Shown: piece by piece, positions 16,704 through 23,863 of the stretch
Numbering within the stretch: position 1 is the stretch's first letter
Layout: each line of letters starts with the position of its first letter
From: Streptomyces sp. RFCAC02
GTDB lineage: Bacteria; Actinomycetota; Actinomycetes; Streptomycetales; Streptomycetaceae
Length of the DNA: 64,000 bases
Direction of reading: 5' to 3'
NCBI RefSeq assembly: GCF_004193175.1
Contig: NZ_SAUH01000001.1
Location: 4,745,501 to 4,809,500, forward strand
Position numbers and translations under genes: made by a program
Notes under the pieces: generated by a model
Database searches by the model: none
Told to the model about the DNA's origin: nothing
Seen by the model: the letters and a program-made list of their open reading frames with translations, nothing else

Positions 16704-16739
16704 CGTAGGCGGGGTGTCCGCGCGGGAGCGGGGCGGCCG

Positions 16740-16745
16740 TAAGGT
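16740..16745 (+). promoter_or_regulatory. -10 element of the DUF4190-type membrane protein gene
   Basis: TAAGGT lies 29 bases before the GTG start and just ahead of the Shine-Dalgarno GGGAGG. No clear -35 was found. The divergent adenosine deaminase promoter shares this 65-bp gap. Confidence 0.4.
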
Positions 16746-16768
16746 GTGCCAAGACACTGGGAGGTCGT

Positions 16769-17743
16769 GTGACTGCGGAGCAGCCCAACCCGTTCCGTGC
16801 CCCGGCGGCCGCGGCCGGGCCGTACACCCCGGCGCAGCCCGTCGCCGCGCCGGGGCCGGTGCCGCCGCCCCCGTCCGTGCCGCCGGCCGGACACGGCGTG
16901 CCGCCCCAGCAGAATCCGTACGCCCCGCCGGCCGGCCCGCCCTTCCCGCCGCCCGGCACGCGGCAGGCGTACCCGGGCGCGCACGGTCCCGGCGTGCCGG
17001 CGCCGTGGCCACCGCCGCCGCCCCCGCGCCCGGCCAACGGCTTCGGCGTCACCGCGCTCGTGCTCGGCTTCATCGCGGCAGCCTGCTGCTGGACGTACTA
17101 CGGCAGTCCCGCGGCCCTCGTCTGCGGTGTCCTGGCGGTCGTCTTCGGCCGCCTGGGGCTGCGGCGCGTCGTGAGCGGGCGGGCGGACAACCGGGGCATC
17201 GCGCTCGGCGGCCTGTGGGCGGGCGCGGGCGGCGGCGCCGTGGCGCTGGTCCTCAGTGTCCTGCTGGTCATCTACGGCGTGCCGCGCGTGCAGGTGGAGA
17301 CGGAAGCAGGGGCCGCGTACCTGGCGGGGCCGGCCGAGACCGTGACCTTCGACGACGGCATGGCCGTCTCGTTCGGCACGCCGCGGAACCAGGGGGCGGA
17401 CACGGCGGCCGAGCCGGGGGACGCGACGTACGAGATCACCGCGACCGTGGCCAACGGCACGGACCACCTGGTCGAGCTGGACGACGACGGCATCAACGTC
17501 CTGGTCGGCGACAACGAACTGCCCGACCAGTACTACTACCGCGAGGCGGCGCGCGAGGACCTGGCGCCGGGGCAGACGGTACGGGTGCGGTTCATGATCG
17601 AGGTGCCGGGGGAGACGGTCGTGCTCGGCGTCGACTACCGGCCGAGCGACGACCACGAGTGGGCGTACTGGGAGTTCGACCTGGACGGCGGCGACCGTTC
17701 CGGGACGGACGACCAGGGCACGGACGGCGATCTGGACGTCTGA
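16769..17743 (+). CDS. Proline-rich membrane protein with DUF4190- and DUF4352-like parts
   Basis: This 324-residue protein starts at the GTG at 16769 after GGGAGG. Residues 1-90 are Pro/Ala-rich and probably cytoplasmic. Two membrane helices follow (about 91-125 and 145-172, with GVTALVLGFIAAACC and VALVLSVLLVIYGV), matching DUF4190. The outer ~145 residues (TVTFDDGMAVSFGTPR...) resemble the extracytoplasmic DUF4352 beta-sandwich. The acidic tail is rich in Asp and Gly. The function is not known. The decayed kinase begins about 80 bases downstream, so the two may once have formed a unit. Confidence 0.75.
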   Translation: MTAEQPNPFRAPAAAAGPYTPAQPVAAPGPVPPPPSVPPAGHGVPPQQNPYAPPAGPPFPPPGTRQAYPGAHGPGVPAPWPPPPPPRPANGFGVTALVLGFIAAACCWTYYGSPAALVCGVLAVVFGRLGLRRVVSGRADNRGIALGGLWAGAGGGAVALVLSVLLVIYGVPRVQVETEAGAAYLAGPAETVTFDDGMAVSFGTPRNQGADTAAEPGDATYEITATVANGTDHLVELDDDGINVLVGDNELPDQYYYREAAREDLAPGQTVRVRFMIEVPGETVVLGVDYRPSDDHEWAYWEFDLDGGDRSGTDDQGTDGDLDV

Positions 17744-17820
17744 CGGCGGTTCCCATCGGCTTCCGGCCCGGGCGGGAGGTTGTCGCCCCTGACACCCCGA
17801 CAGCAGACCGAACCGGGCGC

Positions 17821-19556
17821 GTGGTGCTGGCGACGGGCGCGGACGGCGAGCTGGTGGCGATCAAGATGGTGCACGCCCACCTGGCCCGCGACGACGACTT
17901 CCGGCGGCGCTTCCGGCGCGAGGCGGCTGCCACCCGTACGGTGGCCGGCGACCGCGTCGCGTCCGTCGTCCACGCCGACCCGGACGCCGAGGCGCCCTGG
18001 CTGGCCTCCGAGTTCGTCCACGGTCCCGCGCTGCGGGAGGTCGTGGACGACATCGGTCCCCTGCCGCAGGACGCGGTTGTGCGGCTGGCCGCCGGACTGG
18101 CCGCCGCGCTGCGCGACATCCACGGGGCGGGGCTCGTCCACCGCGACCTCTCGCCCTCGAACGTGCTGCTCGCCGAGGACGGACCGAAGGTGATCGACTT
18201 CGGCATCGTCCGGGCGGCGGACGGCGCGTCCCGCAGCCGCCACACCAGCCTCACGGGTGTCGGCTCGCTCATCGGCGCGCCCGGTTTCATGTCGCCGGAA
18301 CAGGCGTCCGGGCAGCCCGTGACACCGGCCACCGACGTGTTCTCCCTGGGCACGACGCTGCTCGTGGCCTGTACGGGGACCAATCCGTTCGAGGGGCCGG
18401 GCGTCCCGCAGAGCCTCTACAACGTCGTGCACACCGAGCCCGACCTCGCTCCGCTGCCGGACCCGCTGAGGCGGATCATCGAGCCGTGCCAAGGACCCCG
18501 GGCAGCGCCCCACTCCGGCCCGGCTGCTGGAACTCATCGGCCCGGCGGCCGCAACGCCCCGGTCCTGGCCCGACGGGATCGTCCGGCTGACCGAGCGGCG
18601 CCGCGCGCAGGTCCGCCGCCGCGTCGCCGCCGGGCCGCCCCGGGCCTCCCGCCGCACATCATGTCCGCTCCCGAGCCAGCCCGCTCACCCGTGCGCAGGG
18701 AGGCCGGCCCAGCGCGGGCGACGGCCGGGCCCGCCGCCGGGGGCCGGTCCGCACCGGTGCGATCGCGGCCCTGGCCGCGGCCTCGGCAGCCGTGCTCGCC
18801 ACCGCCGTCGTCCTGAACCGGGGGGACGACGGCACCGACCCGCCGGAGCCCTCCTCCGGCAGCGAGGCCGTGCAGGCCGAGGAGGGGGACTGCTTCGCGA
18901 ACGAGGGGAGCCTGCGGGACCCGGAGCTGACGCCGATGGGGGAGTGCGAGTCCGGGGCGTTCGAGGTCCTGCGCGTCGTCCACGGCTCGGCCGCTGAGGC
19001 GGCATGCGAGGGGACGCCCCTGAGCGACCTGACCGCGGTCCAGCCCGAGCAGGACGTCACGCTGTGCCTCACCTATCGCCACGGGGAGGAGGACGTCTAC
19101 CACGCGCGCGAGGGCGACTGCGTCGAGGAGTACGACTTCGGGGACGACCGCTGGATGCTGGAGGACTGCAGCACGGGGGACTTCACCGTCGTCGAGCGCC
19201 TGGAAGGGACGAGTGACGACTCCGGCTGTGACCGGTCGCGGCCGGGCTCCTACAGCCGTCCGTACCCGGTGGAGTCCTGGCCGGAACTCGACACGGTGCT
19301 GTGCCTGTCGGCGAACCACCCGAGTGACATCGGGTACGCGCAGCCGAGCGACTGCCTGCGGGTGTCAGGCCCGGAAGGTCACCGTTCCTTCGAGTTCGCG
19401 GACTGCGACGGCGCGGACATCGCCACGGTCACCCAGCGCAAGAACAGCTACGACGCCGACGACATCGACGCCTACTGCGGCCGGGACGGCGGGTCCGGGT
19501 TCAGCCCGGAAGGGTTCCCCGAGCTGGCCTACACCGCGTGCTGGCGTTTCCTGTGA
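17821..19556 (+). pseudogene. Decayed Ser/Thr protein kinase (PASTA-less, receptor type)
   Basis: The kinase core is clear: VAIKMVHAH (Lys), HRDLSPSN catalytic loop, DFG and APGFMSPEQ. The glycine-rich loop at the N-terminus is missing; only GRVVLATG remains, and no start codon with a ribosome site precedes it. Near 18490 the frame is lost: the expected CLAKDPGQRP is found as KDPGQRP in the next frame, as if about five bases had been deleted. A second shift, between ~18560 and 18750, is needed to reach the membrane helix (AIAALAAASAAVLATAVVL) and the Cys-rich extracellular part, open to 19556. Sequencing error cannot be excluded. Confidence 0.75.
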
Positions 19557-19560
19557 CGCG

Positions 19561-19626
19561 GGGTGCGGGCCTCCCGGGCGGTGCGGACGTGTGATCGTCC
19601 GCACCGGTTCCGGGAGGCCCGCACCC
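19561..19626. terminator. Nested double-stem hairpin, probable bidirectional terminator
   Basis: The outer stem is 17 bp, 19561-19577 pairing with 19610-19626 (GGTGCGGGCCTCCCGG side). Inside it GGTGCGGAC (19580-19588) pairs with GTCCGCACC (19597-19605) around an 8-base loop. It sits between the kinase remnant and the convergent gabT. Confidence 0.75.
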
Positions 19627-19657
19627 GGTCACGGGCGCACGGCCGTGAGCGCCCGGT

Positions 19658-21040
19658 TCAGAGGGCGGCGAACGCGCCGGCGAGGACGTCGAGTCCCTCG
19701 TTCAGCAGGTCCTCGCCGATGACCAGGGGCGGGAGGAAGCGGATCACGTTGCCGTAGGTGCCGGTGGTGAGGACGAGAACGCCCTCGGCGTGGCACGCCG
19801 CGGCGATCCGCGCGGTGGCCGCGGGGTCGGGGTCCTTCGTGCCCGGTGCAACGATTTCCACGGCCATCATCGCGCCGCGTCCCCGCACGTCGCCGATCGC
19901 CGCGTGCTTCGCGGCCAGTTCGGTGAGCCGGTCCGTCATGATCTCGCCGATGCGGCGGGCGCGGGCCGGGAGGTCCAGGTCGCGCATCGTCTCGATGGCG
20001 CCGAGGGCCGCCGCGCAGGCCACCGGGTTGCCGCCGTAGGTGCCGCCGAGACCGCCGGAGTGGGCGGCGTCCATGATCTCGGCTCGTCCGGTCACCGCGG
20101 CCAGCGGCAGGCCGCCCGCGATGCCCTTGGCCGTCGTGATCAGGTCCGGCACGAGGCCCTCGTCCTCGCTGGCGAACCACTGCCCGGTCCGGCAGAAGCC
20201 GGACTGGATCTCGTCCGCCACGAAAACGATGCCGTGCTCCCGCGCGAACTCCGCGATCCGCGGCAGGAAACCGCGCGCGGGAACGATGAACCCGCCCTCG
20301 CCGAGGATCGGCTCCACCACGATCGCCGCCGTGTTCTCCGCGCCGATCTGCTTCGTGATCTGCTCGATCACCTGGGCGGCGGCCTCCTCGGCGCACCGCT
20401 CCGGGCCGCTGACCCAGCGGTACGGGTACGCCATCGGCACCCGGTACACCTCCGGCGCGAACGGCCCGAAGCCGTGCTTGTACGGCATGTTCTTCGACGT
20501 CAGCGCCATGGTGAGGTTCGTGCGGCCGTGGTAGCCGTGGTCGAAGACGACGACCGCCTGCCGCTTGGTGTGGTAGCGGGCGATCTTGACGGCGTTCTCG
20601 ACGGCCTCGGCGCCGGAGTTGACCAGGATCGACTTCTTCGCGTGGTCGCCGGGGGTGAGGCGGGCCAGCTCCTCGCACACCTCCACGTAGCCCTCGTACG
20701 GCGTGACCATCGCGCAGGTGTGGGTGAAGTCGGCGAGCTGGGCGGTCGCCCGGCGGACCACGGCCTCGGCGCTGTTGCCGACGGAGGTGACGGCGATGCC
20801 GGAGCCGAGGTCGATGAAGCTGTTGCCGTCCACGTCCTCCAGGACGCCGCCGCCCGCGCGCCGCGCGAAGACGGGCAGCACGGTGCCCACACCCGCGGCC
20901 ACCGCGGCCTGCTTCCGTGCCATGAGTTCGCGTGACAGCGGGCCGGGGATCTCGGTGATGAGCCGGCGGCGCTGGGGGAGGGAGGGGCCGCCGGTCGTCG
21001 CCGCGGCCGCGGCGCTCGTGGGGGTCGTGGGGGCGCTCAT
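19658..21040 (-). CDS. gabT: 4-aminobutyrate aminotransferase
   Basis: This 460-residue class-III PLP aminotransferase converts GABA and 2-oxoglutarate to succinate semialdehyde and glutamate. Visible motifs are NSGAEAVENAVKIAR, HGYHGRT, the PLP-binding EIQSGFCRTG and the Schiff-base lysine in TTAKGIAGG (Lys305). The start is the ATG at 21040; the Ala/Thr-rich first 20 residues look dispensable. It would act after the aminobutyraldehyde dehydrogenase at 10.1 kb, with PucR at 26.4 kb a plausible regulator. Confidence 0.93.
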   Translation of the reverse strand: MSAPTTPTSAAAAATTGGPSLPQRRRLITEIPGPLSRELMARKQAAVAAGVGTVLPVFARRAGGGVLEDVDGNSFIDLGSGIAVTSVGNSAEAVVRRATAQLADFTHTCAMVTPYEGYVEVCEELARLTPGDHAKKSILVNSGAEAVENAVKIARYHTKRQAVVVFDHGYHGRTNLTMALTSKNMPYKHGFGPFAPEVYRVPMAYPYRWVSGPERCAEEAAAQVIEQITKQIGAENTAAIVVEPILGEGGFIVPARGFLPRIAEFAREHGIVFVADEIQSGFCRTGQWFASEDEGLVPDLITTAKGIAGGLPLAAVTGRAEIMDAAHSGGLGGTYGGNPVACAAALGAIETMRDLDLPARARRIGEIMTDRLTELAAKHAAIGDVRGRGAMMAVEIVAPGTKDPDPAATARIAAACHAEGVLVLTTGTYGNVIRFLPPLVIGEDLLNEGLDVLAGAFAAL

Positions 21041-21202
21041 ACGGGACTCCTCGTCGCGAAGGGAGTGGATTCGTGGCTGTGTGCGGCTTTCTGTGTCCTC
21101 TCTGCGCAGGCTAGGGGGAAGGCCGGTCGCCGGGCATGCGCCGTTCCGGAGCAGTCGGGATGCGTACTTGGCCGAGTTGGAAGGGATGTTCCGGTGGATC
21201 TT

Positions 21203-21231
21203 CTAATGCTAAATTTGCATCCAACCATTAG
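21203..21231 (+). promoter_or_regulatory. AT-rich operator/promoter region with two nested inverted repeats
   Basis: CTAATG (21203-21208) and CATTAG (21226-21231) form an outer inverted repeat. Inside is the near-palindrome ATGCTAAATTTGCAT (21206-21220). This is one of the most AT-rich patches in the window and lies just before the DinB-family gene. A -10 such as TAATGC or TAAATT falls within it. An Lrp/AsnC or similar regulator is possible. Confidence 0.5.
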
Positions 21232-21244
21232 GGGGGTGGTGGCC

Positions 21245-21955
21245 GTGACCGGACCAGGGGAATCACCCAGGCGCACGCGCGACTTCGTGCTGGAGGCGCA
21301 CGACAGACTCCGCGCGCTGCTGCCCGCACTCACGGACGGGGCGGAACGGGAGCCGAGCGCCCTGCCGGGATGGAGCCGGGCGCACCTGCTGTCGCATGTG
21401 GAGGGCGTGGCGCTCGCGCAGGCCCGCCAGGCGCGGTACGCGCTGCGCGGTGAACTGGTCGAGGTGTACGACGGCGGGCGGCCGGCACGCGCGGCGGCCA
21501 TCGAGGCGGGTGCGGTGCGCGGGGCGGCGGAGCTGCGGACGGCGGTGACGGCGGCCCTCGACAGTGCCGCCGACGCGTGGTCGGCCGTGGGCCCCGACGA
21601 CTGGGGCCGGCGCGTCGCCTACCGCGACGGGGTCCTCCTGGACGCCCTGCTGGCGTGGTGGCGCGAGGTCGAGATCCACACGGCGGACGCCCGGCTCGGA
21701 TCGGGTACGCGGGAGTGGCGGCGCGAGTTCTGTGCCCATGCGCTGGACTTCCTGGCGCCCCGGGCGCCCGAGGGCGTCCGGCTCACCCTCGTCGCGACCG
21801 ACGGCCCGGAACGCCGGACACTCGGCGGCGCGGGCCGCCCGCTGACCGTGGCGGGACGGCTGACCGACCTGACGGCGTGGCTGGCGGGCCGCGCGCCGGA
21901 AGGCCAGACGACCCCGCCGGTGGAAAACCTTCCACCACTGCTCCCCTGGCCCTGA
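21245..21955 (+). CDS. DinB/maleylpyruvate isomerase family, mycothiol-dependent-type enzyme
   Basis: This ~236-residue protein starts at the GTG at 21245; GTGs at 21236 and 21239 are also possible. The N-terminal four-helix domain has PGWSRAHLLSHVEGVA, the WxxxxxxxH metal-binding signature, with further His at REVEIHTADA. A C-terminal SCP2-like domain follows (VRLTLVATDGPERRTLGG). Family members use mycothiol for isomerisation or thiol transfer. The reaction here is not known. It is divergent from gabT. Confidence 0.8.
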   Translation: MTGPGESPRRTRDFVLEAHDRLRALLPALTDGAEREPSALPGWSRAHLLSHVEGVALAQARQARYALRGELVEVYDGGRPARAAAIEAGAVRGAAELRTAVTAALDSAADAWSAVGPDDWGRRVAYRDGVLLDALLAWWREVEIHTADARLGSGTREWRREFCAHALDFLAPRAPEGVRLTLVATDGPERRTLGGAGRPLTVAGRLTDLTAWLAGRAPEGQTTPPVENLPPLLPWP

Positions 21956-22038
21956 CGGACAGCGTGGGACGGCAGGCGCGGGGCCGCCGGAAGTCCGTTC
22001 CGGCGGCGCGCGGACGAGGGGTGCGGCCCGATGCGTGG

Positions 22039-22250
22039 GTGCATCGTTGTAGCCGGTCCGCGTTCGCCGGCGTGAGTGGTGTTTCGGCGGGCTGTTCCGG
22101 GTGGTTGGGCCATGGTGGGTGTTCTCGGTGCGGCGGCGCGTGCAACGTTGTACCGGCCGTGCGGTCCGTCGAGTCGGCCGGGTGGCGGTGCGAGGCTCCT
22201 CGGGAGAGTGCGCGGGGGCGGCGGGGCCGTCCGTGTGTGCAACGTTCTAC
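22039..22250. repeat. Array of three GTRSAWCGTTSYAC palindromes (copies i-k)
   Basis: Copies are at 22039-22052 (GTGCATCGTTGTAG), 22140-22153 (GTGCAACGTTGTAC) and 22237-22250 (GTGCAACGTTCTAC), 101 and 97 bp apart. The surrounding gap 21956-22320 (365 bases) lies between convergent genes and holds no credible gene or strong terminator. The DNA between copies is not repeated. Confidence 0.8.
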
Positions 22251-22320
22251 TGCCCGGCGGACCCGTTCACCGGGCGTGCCCGGTCTTCCCCTTGGCGGGG
22301 CAGCCGGGCGCGCCGCAGGG

Positions 22321-23670
22321 TCAGCGATCCAGGGTGGGTGCCTGAGCAGGTGCCGGGGAGACCCGGCGCCCTTCGCTGTCGAACACGTACAGGTGGTTCA
22401 GGTCCACGAGCAGCGGCACCCGTTCGCCGATCCGCAGCCGTGTCTCCATCCCGACGCGCAGGACCAGGCTGTCCGGGAAACGGCCGGCGGGCAGGGGCGG
22501 CGGTTCCGTGGGGCGCTCCAGCGTCGCGACGGGCGCGCCGGCGCCGGCCGGCCGGCGGTCCCCCGCGCGCCCGAGCAGCCGGCCCAGCGGCCCGGTGGCC
22601 GCCCCGGCGCCCCTGCGGCGCCGCCGCTCCGGCACGGGCGGCCTCGCCGCTTCGAGACCTTCCACCCGCGCGGGCCGCGCACCCGTGCTGACGTGCACCA
22701 GCGACTCGTGGCCCTGGTACTCGACGTGCTGCACCGCGCCGTTCAGCAGGGCCTCCGTCGGCCGCATCTCCGTCGGCGAGGCGATCCGCACCGCCTCGGA
22801 CCGCAGGCCCACCGTCACGGGGCGGCCCATCTGGATGCGCAGCAACTGGTGGTCCCGGCTGAGGGGCTGGGGCAGCATCACCCGCTGTGTCCCGAAATCG
22901 ATGCTCATCCGGCCGTCGAGGGGCGCGTGGACGGTGGCGCTCAGCAGGTTGATGCGCGGCGTCCCCACGAACGCCGCGACGAAAACGTTCTCCGGCAGCC
23001 GGTACACCTCGGGCGCCGTCCCGATCTGCTGGACCACCCCGTCCCGCATCACCACCACCCGGTCGCCCAGCGACATGGCCTCCGCCTGGTCGTGCGTGAC
23101 GTACACGGTCGTCACGCCGAGGTGACGGGTCAGCGTGGCGATCTCGGCGCGCAGCCGGTTGCGGAGCTTCGCGTCGAGGCTCGCCAGCGGCTCGTCCAGC
23201 AGGAACGCCGAGGGCCGCCGCACGATGGCCCGCCCCATCGCCACCCGCTGCCGTTCGCCGCCGGAGAGCTGCCGCGGGTACCGGTCGAGCAGGTCCTCGA
23301 TCCCCAGCAGCCTGGCCGCCTCCAGCACGCGCCCCGAGTGGTCGAGCCCCGGATCCTCGACGCGCAGCGGGAACGCGATGTTCTGCCGGCCCGTCATGTT
23401 CGGGTACAGGGCGAAGTCCTGGAACACCATGGCGATGCGGCGGCGCCCCGGCGGCATGTCGTTGGCCGGGGCGCCGTCGAGCAGCAACTGGCCGGATGAG
23501 ATCTCCTCAAGACCCGCGATCATCCGCAGGACCGTCGACTTCCCGCAGCCCGACGGGCCCAGCAGGACGATGAACTCACCCGGCGCGATGTCGAGGGACA
23601 TCCGGCGCACGGCTGCCACGTCCCGGTTGTAGTTCTTGCTGACGTCTCGCAGGGTTATCGCGCGTGTCAT
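22321..23670 (-). CDS. ABC transporter ATP-binding protein, MalK/MsiK/UgpC type
   Basis: This 449-residue importer ATPase has Walker A GPSGCGKST, Q-loop FQDFALYPNM, signature LSGGERQR, Walker B AFLLDEP and H-loop VTHDQAEAMS. A C-terminal TOBE-type regulatory domain follows. An Arg/Pro/Ala-rich insert of ~80 residues (near 345-425) makes it longer than the usual ~370-380. Such ATPases often serve several sugar importers, so it could drive the Lpl-type permeases at 35.6-37.6 kb, which have no ATPase of their own (inference). Confidence 0.85.
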   Translation of the reverse strand: MTRAITLRDVSKNYNRDVAAVRRMSLDIAPGEFIVLLGPSGCGKSTVLRMIAGLEEISSGQLLLDGAPANDMPPGRRRIAMVFQDFALYPNMTGRQNIAFPLRVEDPGLDHSGRVLEAARLLGIEDLLDRYPRQLSGGERQRVAMGRAIVRRPSAFLLDEPLASLDAKLRNRLRAEIATLTRHLGVTTVYVTHDQAEAMSLGDRVVVMRDGVVQQIGTAPEVYRLPENVFVAAFVGTPRINLLSATVHAPLDGRMSIDFGTQRVMLPQPLSRDHQLLRIQMGRPVTVGLRSEAVRIASPTEMRPTEALLNGAVQHVEYQGHESLVHVSTGARPARVEGLEAARPPVPERRRRRGAGAATGPLGRLLGRAGDRRPAGAGAPVATLERPTEPPPLPAGRFPDSLVLRVGMETRLRIGERVPLLVDLNHLYVFDSEGRRVSPAPAQAPTLDR

Positions 23671-23723
23671 GCAACTCCGCCCAGATCCTCAATGAGCCAT
23701 GCGGGGGGTGATCCAGGAACGTA

Positions 23724-23756
23724 GCGCACCTGAAGTTCCCGGGGGAACCGGTGCGC
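23724..23756. promoter_or_regulatory. Long inverted repeat in the divergent promoter region
   Basis: Outer arms GCGCACC (23724-23730) and GGTGCGC (23750-23756) enclose the palindrome GTTCCCGGGGGAAC (23735-23748). It lies 54 bp upstream of the ABC ATPase start and 108 bp before the membrane ATPase. It may be an operator or an RNA hairpin. A possible -10 for the plus-strand gene is TAGATT near 23809. Confidence 0.5.
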
Positions 23757-23863
23757 ACGGGTCAACCGCGGGCATATTCGACGGGGTCGCGGCCCCGACG
23801 GGGCACTAGATTGAAGGACGACGCACCGTCATCCCATGGCCTGCTCAGGGGGCTCGGCACCGA

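Noticed and set aside
14926..17073. 715-residue minus-strand ORF
   Set aside because: Only its last 241 codons are real (the phosphodiesterase). The rest runs out of frame through the adenosine deaminase gene.
21931..21946. GTGGAAAACCTTCCAC near the end of the DinB-like gene
   Set aside because: It is palindromic but lies in coding sequence, lacks the CGTT core and is not followed by a terminator feature.
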